A DNA stretch of 64,000 bases from assembly GCA_013399855.1 (NCBI GenBank), contig VXAY01005021.1, forward strand, positions 186,001-250,000. Direction: 5' to 3'. The notes beneath the pieces are model-generated. The model worked only from the letters and a program-made list of their open reading frames with translations, ran no database searches and was not told the origin of the DNA. This document shows, in pieces, positions 46,933 to 57,424 of the stretch (the stretch's first letter is position 1; every line of letters starts with the position of its first letter). The position numbers and the translations under genes were made by a program. This stretch comes from Oxyruncus cristatus (lineage: Eukaryota; Chordata; Aves; Passeriformes; Cotingidae).

Positions 46933-49469
46933 TCCCATATATGCTGTATCCCTTACCCGTGGTAACACTTTAGCACTGAGAGAATACATTTGACCTGGGC
47001 CTGTTCTTACTCTGGCAATCCATGGTAGAGCCTGGAGAAATCAGCTGTCTTCAAAGTTTAAGTTTGCTGGCAGTACCAGATAGGATGGCTCAGGAGATCT
47101 AATGAAAAATAAGCCCTGAACTACGCTGTTTGGTGATCAGATATTAATGCCTTTTTTTTTTTTTTTTTAAATAAGCTGGAAAGTTTGTCCTTGCAATGGT
47201 GACTAGAGCACACAAAATTTGCAGTCTGACTCATGGAAAGGTCCTGAAGTATTACACTGATGTTCAAGAAGTTTGCACCTCACTGTAGCAAGAGCAACAT
47301 TTGAGTGCTGTAGACATTAATAGGTCTCAAACATATTTAACTAGGGAAGATTTCATCTCACTGAAAGTAAAGCATGGGATTAGGGATTTTGCTGAATATG
47401 AGCCTCCAAAAAACCTGAGTTGTATTGTTGCTCTGGAAGTAATGACCACAGGTATGTTTTTATATCTCCAAAGTAAAAAATACTGCTAATTCAAAAGGAC
47501 TATTTAGACTATAGTTAAGGAACTCCTAAGAGAAGTATTAGCTATGGGCTAATAACAGTTGTAACCCTGCCTTAATATGTGCATGGGCAGTTTCCACTGG
47601 TGCATGTAAACATAAATTATTGAATAAAGAATAATTGATTTAGAATTGTAAAAGATCAGTAACCTTGCAGAGAAAAGGGACAGCAGTAGACAGATACATT
47701 TTAAGTACTAATGACTCTGCCTTATGAGAGTAGATTTACTCAGTGTATAATGCATGAGTGGTAAAATAGGTCAAACCCTGGAAGCATCCACATGTTTGAA
47801 ATCATTATGAATACAATGGTTTTACTGCATCACCAATTGCATAAGAGCTCCACAGCAAAAGCGCATGTGGAATGCAAAACATAATAAAAATCCTTGCTCT
47901 TGTGTTGCAGATTAGAAAGCTACTACAGATTTTGGATCCTTTCCCAAATTTAATACAGTTACTTTCCTGTGGCCAGTGCTTCTACGTTTTCATTTTTGTG
48001 CGATGATTTTGCTCCCTTGTTCTTTCTGTAGTGTTCATAAGATTTCAGCTGTTTGTGGTATAGAAAATTTGGCATATTAACAATGATAGTCATTTTTATT
48101 CAAAGAAAAGTGTGGCCATCCCATTTATATTCTGCTAGAGTTTTCAGGGATGGGGGAAGGCTTCATCCCATGACATCCCATCCCCCACAAACAGAGGAAG
48201 CTACTTTGCTGCCTACCTACCACTACAGCTACAGTTATGTCAGTGCTAGGTATGAAAAGGCTTTGTTATTTAACAGGCAAATAATAGAGAGCCTTTGTGC
48301 AGGGATAATTACAGTGGTTTGGATATTCCTGGATTAACTCTTGGGACGAATGTTCATCTCAGTAAATCACTAATAAATATACATTAGCACCATGCCTCTC
48401 TCTATTTTATACTCTAGTAATTTTGGTCGTACTACTCACAAGTCTTTCTGGGGCTGGTTATGAAGTATAGGCTTCAATGCCCTTTGCCCATCTTTGCCGT
48501 ATGACTGTCGCATTACAGTCAGAACTTCCTGCATTTTACCTTAGTCAATTCATCTTCTGATAAAGCAGCAACAAGGTTGCATAGCTTGCTGGCTGCTGGG
48601 AAGAGTAACTGGCAAATATTTGTACAGCACTTCGAAGAAGTAGGACCTGACTCATTGCAGCATTACTGCAGTTTTTAAATCAGTATTAACCATTCAAACT
48701 CATGACACTATCTTCTGAAAAAAGACAGCTGCTGAGAACCAGGCCCATAAAGGACCATGTTGCTCTCCTTGCACTATTTTCATATCAGTTATTTTTGCCA
48801 AGCTACCATTTGTTTGAGCCAGTTCACCATACAAGTCAGTGAGGGGTTTCTGAGAACAAGGGAAGGGATGCAGCGTGGTGACAGGTACTGGAGATGGCCA
48901 GATAGAGGAGCAGGAGTCACCTTTGCCTGCACCTCTTGCTAGTGTGAAAACACTCAGGCCAAAGACTGGTTTCTATGGAAAGATGAATAGTCTTGAAATC
49001 ATATGAGGAACCCTAATTACTAATCCCAAAGATGTGCTGCATCTCATACCTTCATCATTTATGTTTTTGGAAATCAACACAAGACTCTGCTGTATACAGG
49101 GCTCCTTCTTTCACAGGATGACCCACAGACACAGGTAATGACATATTTCCCAGTACTGTTGCCCTGGACCTGAGGTCTGACTGAAGAGTTTTTGATGAAA
49201 ATGAGGAGGCCCGAGGTCCAAATATTTATCTTACAGTTACAAGCAGTATTATTTAAAGTAAATTATGCTACCTGACAGCTCTTTTTAGTCAGAGGGCTAC
49301 AAAACAGTCCTCTTTGAAGGAAAAGTAAGACATAAAAGTTTATAAAGGGAAATGAAGAGTGGGAAAGTACTGCTATTATTATGGAATAAGAGTGCTAGGA
49401 AAGTGCTGTGAAAATTGGAAATCCATAATTTTATTGCCAAACCTGGGTTTGACTACAATAATAGTCATT
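46933..49469. other. Non-coding DNA with T17 run
   Basis: Unique sequence with a 17-nt poly-T run at 47152-47168. Open frames stay under 95 codons. No exon or transposon is recognised before the older CR1-like element. Confidence 0.55.
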
Positions 49470-49770
49470 AACAGTGGAGATGGAAAAAAAGACCCATTAG
49501 GTCATTTTGTCTATCTTTTTGTTAATTAAGAGTGTCTCCTTACAAGGATTTTGACTGTTTTGTTCATTTTAAAAATAACTAAAGCAATGAAGGTTCAACT
49601 CATTCTTTGGGAGACCATTCAGCAGACTAGCAGACCTCACTGCTATGAAATTTTTCCTCATTATCAGCATAGATTTTTCTTTGTTCACTCTCATGCCATT
49701 ATTTCTAGTTATACTTGGTTGGACTATTTCTGTATTACATCAAATTCCATCATTTCATCTCACAAACGTA
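49470..49770 (-). mobile_element. Older CR1/L3-type LINE 3' end, decayed
   Basis: On plus: gatggaaaaaaagacccatt, aggtcattttgtctatc, then cattctttgggagaccattc, agcagactagcagacctcac, tgctatgaaatttttcctca, ctcatgccattatttctagt. These follow the order of the inverted 3' region of old CR1-clade LINEs (gaaaagacccattaggtcatctagtc; ccactgactagcagacctcactg; gaagtttttcctgat; cattacttctagttat, each quoted as separate words). No frame is preserved. It is far more diverged than the two avian-type CR1 copies nearby, so it was probably inserted before the bird radiation. Ends are uncertain by about 40 bp. Confidence 0.65.
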
Positions 49771-50860
49771 TTTCTTTCCCAAGGCAGATACTGGGCTAAA
49801 TCTGAGCTTCAGTCAAGAACTGGATGTAAACTCATAGTAGTGATTGGCTATAATAGGTTTTATTTTTACTACATATTGAGCACACAAACAAAGAGAATTG
49901 CTTTTTCAATTCTAAATGGGAAATCTGAAAATCAATTTTTTTCTTCAAGGATTCTTTTTTTCCCCCTAGTATATGACTGCCTGCTTCTCAAATCCACTCA
50001 AACACTTAAAAAGCAGCTTCCCCTCCAAGAAAACTGAACTGACATTCTGGAGCTGCAAGTCACATTGTAGTTCACATTTAAAGGGAAGGAATGTCTTTTA
50101 TTTACTACAGGACCAATACCAGACATATCTTTGCTCAAATAGTTAGCTAAAGGTGAATATGTTCTCTGCAGAAGGTCACAACAGGGTATGTACCACTTAA
50201 GTCTCAATTACACTCTATTTATACCTCCCTCTGAAACTTTCCCTAATTGGGAGATTCTGGGAATTTTTCTCCATTTAGCTGTACTTTGGATATTTCACTC
50301 TCTCATGGAGAAGGCATTTGTAGAATTAAATATTAGCAATAATGGTGTGAAGTAGATCTCCTAGTGTATAGCAAGAAAAAATGTAATGTTGTTTAACTAA
50401 TATTATGCACATTGCCCCTCTTTATTTCCACCCATTCTCAGGTACCTAACACCTTTAACATTCAATCCCCTGTAAAGAAAGTTTTATTGAAAAATCTTTT
50501 TTCTTTCCTCTCAGAGAGCAGTGAGTAAAGCCCATGAATAAAAATACAAGTTTTCCAAAGAAATGGAAACAAACTGCCAACAAACAACTGAACAAACACA
50601 TTTCAGAAGCCTAGTATTATCTCTAAATTGAGCTAATGAAACTATAAAGATGTTTCCTGCTGTTTCTCTGATTTATCCTTTTCTTTGAAACCCATTCTCC
50701 ATAAAAGGATATTGGTCTCAGCATACCACCTTCTTCCAAGCTGACAACTCTTCTCAAGAAGGAAAAAAAAGTAGGATGAAATATTCATGCCTGTAGTCAG
50801 ACTCCTAAACCTGTGGCAAGATACCCTAAAGAGAAACTAAAACTTATATAGAAGATCCAA
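49771..50860. other. Non-coding spacer, nothing seen
   Basis: AT-rich unique DNA between two CR1 elements. No exon or regulatory cluster stands out. Confidence 0.6.
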
Positions 50861-51247
50861 TCATATAATCACAAAATGTTTAGGTTCAAAGGGACCTTAA
50901 AAATCATCTAATTCCAACCCCCCTGCCGTGGGCAGGGATACCTTCCACTAGGTAAGGTTGCTCAAAGCCCCATCCAACCTGGCCTTGAACACTTCCAAGG
51001 ATGGGGCATCCACAGCTTCTCTGGGCAACCTGTTCCAGTGCCTCACCACCCTCTGAGTAAAGAATTTCCTCCTAACATCTAATTTGAGCCTCTCCGGTTT
51101 TAGTTTAAAACTGTTCCCCCTTGTCCTATCACTATCTGTCTGTGTAAAGAGTTGCTTTCCCTCATTTTTTGTAAGCCCTCTTTAAGCACTGGAAGGCCAC
51201 AATGAGGACTCCTCAGAGCTTTCTTCAATGCTTCTGGTTAGGCCATT
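50861..51247 (-). mobile_element. CR1 LINE, 5'-truncated 3' end
   Basis: From 50861 the plus strand reads a degenerate terminal octamer (tcatataatcacaaaatg). It continues with taggttcaaagggacctta, aaaatcatctaattccaacc, cccctgccgtgggcaggga, acctggccttgaacacttcc, gcatccacagcttctctggg and caacctgttccagtgcctca, the textbook inverted 3' region of an avian CR1. The element continues through ctaacatctaatttgagcct and cccccttgtcctatcac and fades at about 51247. It carries only the ORF2 tail and 3' UTR. It is the best-preserved long CR1 here. It differs in subfamily from the 1443-1893 copy, which has a distinct 3' UTR. Confidence 0.95.
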
Positions 51248-53835
51248 GTTTTTATTTTGCTGATAATCTTCAAGGAGGAATAACTGTGTAAAAATACATT
51301 TCTAGAGCCTTGTTTCCTGTTTCTGGCCAACTCCTCCCTTCTGTTTTGCAGTTCAGATAAATGAAATACTGATTTGTAAACTACAAGCTTGTTCTCTTGT
51401 CCTTGTGAAAACAAGGCTGCCTATTTTTCTTGTGAAAATAAATTCATTCTGCTCAACTTTCTCTATTTATAAACACATTCTGGGATGAAGGATTACTGTG
51501 AAGTCTCTGGATCTAGTCAGCTGCATGGCAGTGAAGAGAATTAGTGGATTACAGGAGATAAAAATTTAAAGTGAAAATAAAGAAATGCTTAAAACTACAT
51601 TAAAGCACATGTGTATATCACAGGAAAGCCCAATGTATCAGTATTCTGGAGAATGGTATCGTGAACCCGTAAACTTCCTAGGTTTGTGTATATGCCAGAC
51701 CCTTGAAATTAGCTAGTGTGAAAAATGTTCTTGTGGTTTCATTTCCTCGGCAGGGTCTTGGGTTAGGGTTTTGTTTTGTGACATCGCCTTTTGAGGGTGT
51801 TGGGTGGGTTTTTTCCCCTCTTTAAGCAATGAAAAATGCAAGGGAAAGAAATTTACCAGTTCGAGTTCCTCAAAGAGCAGGTTAACTATTCTCCTATACA
51901 TTCTTACCTTATGTTTGTCACCATTTCCAAGCTCTGTCTATTACTGCACGAAACAATCTGCTTTATCATTCTCTCCTGAGAGCAGGGTGGACAGCTTGGG
52001 ATCTGTTTTAGAGTATGTTTAAGTATTATAAACAGATCTGTTTATATTTTAAAAAGCAAGTTCAGAGAACTGATGGTGATAGATTTCACAGTAGACTTTA
52101 GATCTTCTAGATACACCCTCTACAGTTCTGGGCTACCAAGAAGAAAAGCTCTGTCACTTATTAACTTAGTGCTTGATGTCCTTAATAACAATGTGAGCCA
52201 GAAGTACCTGCAAGGGTGGCTCTCAATGCAAGGCACTCCATTCCTCAATGACCAAATGATGTGTAGCACTTTTTCCAGACAAGGGACTCAGGAAAGAAAA
52301 GCCCAGGTATTGCAGCCCAGACTGTGATGAAGCTTCACCCTTCTACTCTTGTGTGAATTAGAGTAGGGAGCTTTAGAGTATGTTGTTTAAGGCATGTTTT
52401 TCCTAATACTCACATGTCCCCAATATTCCTTAGGACCTTTTAGGAATCTTTACATCAAAAGTTGTGTAGTGGTTGAGACTGCTGACACACTGGAAAATGC
52501 AGGAGGGCTCCTTGGGAACATGATTCTCTCCAGCCCACAGCACACAAAACTTAGGTAACTTCCTAGTTCTCAGGGAGATTACTTTGAAACTGCATGAAAC
52601 AAATCATTCCACCAAATAATTTCCACAGTCAAAAGCTGGCAATATTACTCCATAAATCAAACCTGTATTGCATTCAGTCCCTCTACTCTGCTTCTCTCCT
52701 TGAAGACATGCAAGCAAACCCAGGCTTCCTTACTCCAAACAGTAAATACCAGTCACTGCCTTCTAAATTAATTTGAGAAGTCTGTGTGGTTGCAGTTATA
52801 CCAGGGGATGAAAGTAAAGTTGTTGTAATCATCAGATCCTTCAATTCTGAAAGTACAGTCAAGTCAAATATTTAGATTTGTTTCTGATGTCTGCTGTTTC
52901 TGGTAAGCACTAATGCTTTCGTAGAAGTCCCACAGATAGACTTGGCAGTCTTCCTTTCACTCCTCACTTGTGTCATCAGTTACACCCTAAAACACAGACT
53001 CTCACAAGAGCAATGGAAACTGACCTTTGCAACAATGTTGTTGATGTAGGTCAATAGTATATAGAGATTTATATAAAGTCTTGACCAAATCTATACAAGT
53101 ACTACTACAGTTTCAGCTTTTCAACAGTAGATTATGACAGTAATAACAAAAAAAATTAAGTTCACAAAACGCTACAGTATGTTCTTAGCAAGATTCTAAC
53201 AAAACCTGGTGAAATACCAAAGGGATCACTCTTATTTTATGCTTGGGCAAACTAGCAGGTTAGGTGGCTTGAATTTACTGTAAGGAAGCCTTGTCTAACT
53301 GTGTCTGACCAGCTCTTTCTCCCAGCATTGCTCGCTGTGGGGCAGCTCCAGCAAAAGTGCCTGTAGTTACCAGTTCAGACTAGTAGAGACCAGTTCACAG
53401 CAGGTTCCAGGACACTGTTTTCTCTAAAACTACTCAGCCATTCCATGCAGCAAAACAGCTACTATCTTAGACCTCCTGCTTTTGCTGTGACCAGAGGGGC
53501 TGCATTACTGTTAGCAATGGGGATGGATAGGGACAATTTTCAGGAAAAAAATTTAAAAAAAAGGAAAAAAAAAAAGGGGGAAACCCTAAAGAAGGCAAGG
53601 GCATGGAAGCGGAAGTTCAAACCAAGCAGTTCCAAAGCGCTATTACTAATTTCAGAATCCTTTAAATGTGTGAATAAAAGCATGAATTCAAATTAATCAA
53701 TTGTCTTTTAAAGTCGCTGAGGTAGCACTCTATTACCTGTGCTTTTAGAGTGCATCTCAGATGTGTCATTCAGGCTTCTGAAGACAAGATACAAATGAAT
53801 CACCTTGTTACAAATTAATCATCCAGGGATTAGGG
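51248..53835. other. Non-coding DNA, no gene seen
   Basis: Unique sequence. Frames are 84 codons or shorter and unfamiliar. A purine-rich A/G tract lies at 53546-53580. No repeat is recognised. Confidence 0.55.
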
Positions 53836-53972
53836 CTAAAAATTTCGAAAGCACCTTAAAATGACTTAGAAATCTAATTCCCATTTTCAGAATTGATTTA
53901 ATCAGTTACATCCTGGCTCTAGTCAAAAGTCAATGGGATGATAACTCTTAAGTCACTCTAATACACCCAGAA
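53836..53972. repeat. Ancient sauropsid-type repeat (aagtcaatggga / taagtcactc words)
   Basis: The order aaaatttcgaaagcacctta, aaatgacttagaaatctaat, tcccattttcagaattg, tcaaaagtcaatgggatg, ctcttaagtcactct matches a repeat I know from turtle and bird DNA. Its words are gattttcaaaagcacctaag, tgacttaggagcctaagtcc, cattttcaaaagtgactt, cattgactttcaatggg, ctcctaagtcacttag. It is internally repetitive and partly palindromic, decayed and non-coding. I cannot name the family. Confidence 0.6.
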
Positions 53973-54974
53973 ATGTTACCTGCTTCTATACGTAACACAA
54001 CAAGCCCCTCTGTATTCACATTTGCCCTTCAGCGAGCTTCCCAGGCTTCTGCTTTTTCATCCCTGATTTCTGTCCACATTTACCATATGTTGTGCTTTCA
54101 TTTTCATTAAACATTTTGAAAGATGGAGGTTTCAAACAGTGAGCTACTCATTCATTCATCTTTCCACACAGAAACCTAGCATGAGTAAAACACCAATTTC
54201 AGACATTATTTTTAACTAATGAGAAATGTTTTTCCTGACATTGACAGCAAAATCCATCCACCCATTTGTATATTTTACATGATGATACAGCACGTGCTAC
54301 TGTCATATCTCAGACTAAGTACACATTTTAGTCTTCTTCCAGTTACACGCCTTCTTCATAAGTTAATGGGCAATCACAGGAGAGACAAAGTTTCATCCGA
54401 GTCCTAAGGGGGTAAAGCAATAGCTGAGCTATCTGGATGGTACTGCTCTTCCATCGACCAGATTATGATAAAGTCCCTTTTCTTCCTTGGGGCATTGGAA
54501 AAAATCTTTTAATTCTCCATGTCTGTTCTCCTCCACCCTATGTCTATCTTGTCCATTGTATCTGCAACATTATGTTGGCAGCACTTGTGTCGTAAATGTC
54601 TGATTCCACTATGGCACAAACTATAAGGAATAAAGTAAGGAATATGCATGTCTAGGCTACACCTATTCAAAGCATATATAAACATAATATCTTGTTTTCT
54701 GGTGTAAAAAAAGATGAACTTCATAGTGCTAGTAAATGGCCAGTTAAGAAAGGGAATTAAGATAGGGCAGAGAGGCAGCAAAGAAAAGCAAAAGTCACAT
54801 TCAGATCTGAAGGAAAATTATATTCACAGTAAGTCAGCAGTTACCCTGGCTTTCAGCTCTTTTTATGATTTCTCTTCCCTCTACCTGCCCCCCCCCTTGT
54901 TTTTTTATTGTTTACTTTTCAGTTCTTTTGCCCAAGACTCTGTATTTTTCACTCTTTTGTCGTCTTCCGTAGAC
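53973..54974. other. Non-coding DNA, no gene seen
   Basis: Unique sequence with a C8 run near 54890-54897. Frames up to 96 codons are unfamiliar. No transposon is recognised. Confidence 0.55.
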
Positions 54975-55100
54975 AAAAGCACAGGACTTGGGGAAAAGGA
55001 TTAGGGAAAGGGAAATTCCTATCCTGACATTTATTTCTTCAGTGACCTTGACAAAGTCACTTAATTTATTGTTTCCCTTGCTGTAACAAAATGGACAGGA
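54975..55100 (+). mobile_element. MIR/CORE-SINE relic, forward orientation
   Basis: The box cagtgaccttgacaaagtca (55040-55059) followed by cttaatttattgtttccctt and gctgtaacaaaatggaca matches the MIR-type order gtgaccttgggcaagtca, cttaatttctctgtttccct, ctgtaaaatggggat. Upstream, gcacaggacttggggaaaag fits the gcactggacttggagtc part. It is diverged, with the ends approximate. It is the clearest SINE relic together with the one at 38489. Confidence 0.72.
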
Positions 55101-56565
55101 ATGAAAATGAAGTCTTTTTCTAACAGTCACAACTGCTTTGTGATCCAATCCTGTCTGCTGAGTCTGCTCTAAAACCCCAGACTAAGTTAGTACAGATTCA
55201 AGCTGTAATTGTTATCAGTAATGCCTCGCCTCTCCTCTAGACACACTTTCTGCAGCGGTCAATACCTGTTCAGCAGCCGGTCATGGTGGGAGAATAGCAA
55301 TCACCAGAATAAATGCTATGCCCTTTCTCCCAAGCCTGTTGCATCTCAATAAACTTTGCAGTGTGTCCAGCAAAGGAGGAATTCAAAAGGGTGGTCCCAA
55401 ATCAGGACTCTGAAGAGCTTTGCATTCAAAATAAGACACTATGGGAGTATCATGATGACAGCTGCACTTACATCACTGAAAATAATTATTCTGATCCATG
55501 AACACAAGCTAAGCCGTAAGAATGGTCTTGTAAGCAAGGTCTGTTTTAATAGAAACATAAGTATTATGCATTACAGTCTATTATAAATTGGTTGTAATTT
55601 TCTCCTGACACTCTGTGAATTAAACTAGTTAGGATACAAAAAAAAATAACAAATGCCACAAAGCAGAAAGCAAGCTCAGTGTCTGAAGGTTAATGATTGC
55701 TCATGAAAGCTACAGAAATAAATTATCTGCCTAGGGACACTGTCACATGATCGGCACAAAAGCTGCAACAGCCGAAAATGTTTATGTAGAGAAAAAAACA
55801 CTGTCAGCATCACAGCACCCTTCCCCCACTGCCGGAGCACAATCCCGAGCCAAACAGCTGCTCCTGACTGCTTACATTAAACTAATTTGTGCTGCAACAT
55901 TGCAGCTGCTTAATTTTTAGACTGAACTTTATCACCAAGAAGTGTTACAATAACAAGTGATGCAGCCCTATCTCTGAAGAAAAAGCAAGTTCCACAACAA
56001 AGGCAGCTTAAGGTGCTGAAATTCAAGAAAGAAGCAAGAAGGCCATGACCAAAACAGTATTTTAAATGTTAATGGCCCACTCTTACTGGGAAAGTAGAAA
56101 AGAGGTTTGCTTCTAAATTAATTGGGGGATCAGATTGTGCCCCTAAGCACACAGGGGTTGTCCCACCTCAACATCGGGGATCAGTGACCAAGAACCGTGG
56201 CATAGGCTTATGGAGCAGCAAGGTAGAAGCAAGGTGAGGTATTGGGGCTTCCAAGGGTCACCCACCCTTCCCAGGTGGTCTCCCCTGCACTTGATGTCGT
56301 GAGATTGCACTGCAGAGCCCCATCACTTGCATCCCCTTCCCTGCAGCCTTGCCCCTTCTCTTCTCCAAGCCCCCACTGGTTTGGGGTTTGGTATCCAGTA
56401 GCACTGCTTGCATGTCTTTCCAGCCACAGACTGGTGTCTCCTTAAACATTTATTGCACTCAACATTTACAAAGTAGAAGTTGAAAAAAAAAAAAAAAAAA
56501 GAAAAAAGGGAAAAACCCTAGCTCATTCATATCCCAACATCTTGAAAGCCCTGACCTCCTCCTCA
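55101..56565. other. Repeat-free block, partly enhancer-like
   Basis: No gene is seen. The part 55840-56060 is repeat-free with intact motifs, including the near-palindrome gctgcaacattgcagc (55891-55906) overlapping the E-box CAGCTG, and reads like conserved non-coding DNA. The part 56120-56450 is GC-richer with short frames. An A18 run lies at 56483-56500. Conservation is untested. Confidence 0.3.
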
Positions 56566-56591
56566 CCCCTCCCGCTGCCTCCCCCCACCCC
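56566..56591 (-). other. G-quadruplex motif (minus strand)
   Basis: The plus strand has C-runs of 4, 3, 6 and 4 (56566-56569, 56571-56573, 56581-56586, 56588-56591) with loops of 1, 7 and 1 nt. The minus strand therefore meets the usual G3+N1-7 quadruplex rule. The plus strand could form an i-motif. Confidence 0.75.
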
Positions 56592-56894
56592 AATCCGAAA
56601 AAATGCATTCGAAGGCAGTGGCATCAGAGGAAGTGTTTACAGAGAGTGCTGCGCCTTGGGTAACGCAAGTGCTGCGCTTACAAAATGTCACATGTTGTTC
56701 CTCCCCTTTTCCTCTGAGTTATTTTCCTCTGTTAACATGCAGGGCTTCGTCTTCTGCTGAAACAGACACTGACCTGAACTGGTGGTGATTCCTGCCAAAT
56801 ATGCAGGCACTGTTTTGCTACATTTTGGAATTCGGCAAAGTCCATGTGTCAGGCATTTGCTTGCTCTCAGGAAACGCCAGTGCTCAGTCCAAAG
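56592..56894. other. Non-coding spacer between quadruplex motifs
   Basis: Moderately GC-rich unique sequence. The frame 56542-56760 plus is unfamiliar. The part from 56790 is repeat-free and may be conserved (not testable here). Confidence 0.45.
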
Positions 56895-56918
56895 CCCTCC
56901 CCGCCCCCTCCCGCCCCC
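56895..56918 (-). other. Strong G-quadruplex motif (minus strand), all loops 1 nt
   Basis: C-runs of 3, 4, 5, 3 and 5 are separated only by single T or G bases (56895-56918). Five G-runs with one-base loops on the minus strand is the most stable class of parallel quadruplex. It also resembles tandem SP/KLF-type GC boxes (ccgccccctcc). Confidence 0.85.
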
Positions 56919-57384
56919 AGTGCTTGGAATGCACAGAAACTTTTCAGTTTTTAATTAGTTTTAATATGATTAATGTTTTTAGCTGCATATCTTGTTACAT
57001 CCAGTATGCTTGTTAAAAATAAAAATCATAAAAAAAAAAAAAAGGACCATTTAAATGTACTGGTCTTAGTTATTAAGAAAACAAATGGAGACAGGGAAAA
57101 GAAAACCCACCGAGAGAGCAATTATACAGTTAAACAAAAAAGCTGTAGTTGCTCGCAGTGGTAACCGGGTTGCAGATAGACTGTTGTTTGCCTGTGTGCC
57201 TGTCTGTGCTGGCGGAGGAGAAGAGGCATAGGGAATTGGTATAGCAAAAAAAGGGGTGCTCCAACTGTACATCCCACCTTTCCCAGTCTTCCAAAGACCA
57301 GCTAGAAGGAGGAGATGCTAAATTAAATTATGGCTCCTTTCTGTTCAATTTAAAAGCATAAAATAAATGCATAATCCCTTTGGT
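56919..57384. other. AT-rich, homeodomain-word-rich block with A15 run
   Basis: Contains tttttaattagttttaatat and gattaatgttttt words typical of homeodomain-bound enhancers, and an A15 run at 57030-57044. No gene is seen. The function is inferred from texture only. Confidence 0.3.
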
Positions 57385-57424
57385 GGGGTGGGGGTTGGGG
57401 GGAGGGAAGAGGGAGAAGTGGGGG
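57385..57424 (+). other. Strong G-quadruplex motif (plus strand)
   Basis: G-runs of 4, 5, 6 and 3 with loops of 1, 2 and 1 nt (57385-57406) are followed by further G3 and G5 runs to 57424. This easily meets quadruplex criteria on plus, opposite in strand to the two motifs just upstream. Confidence 0.85.
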
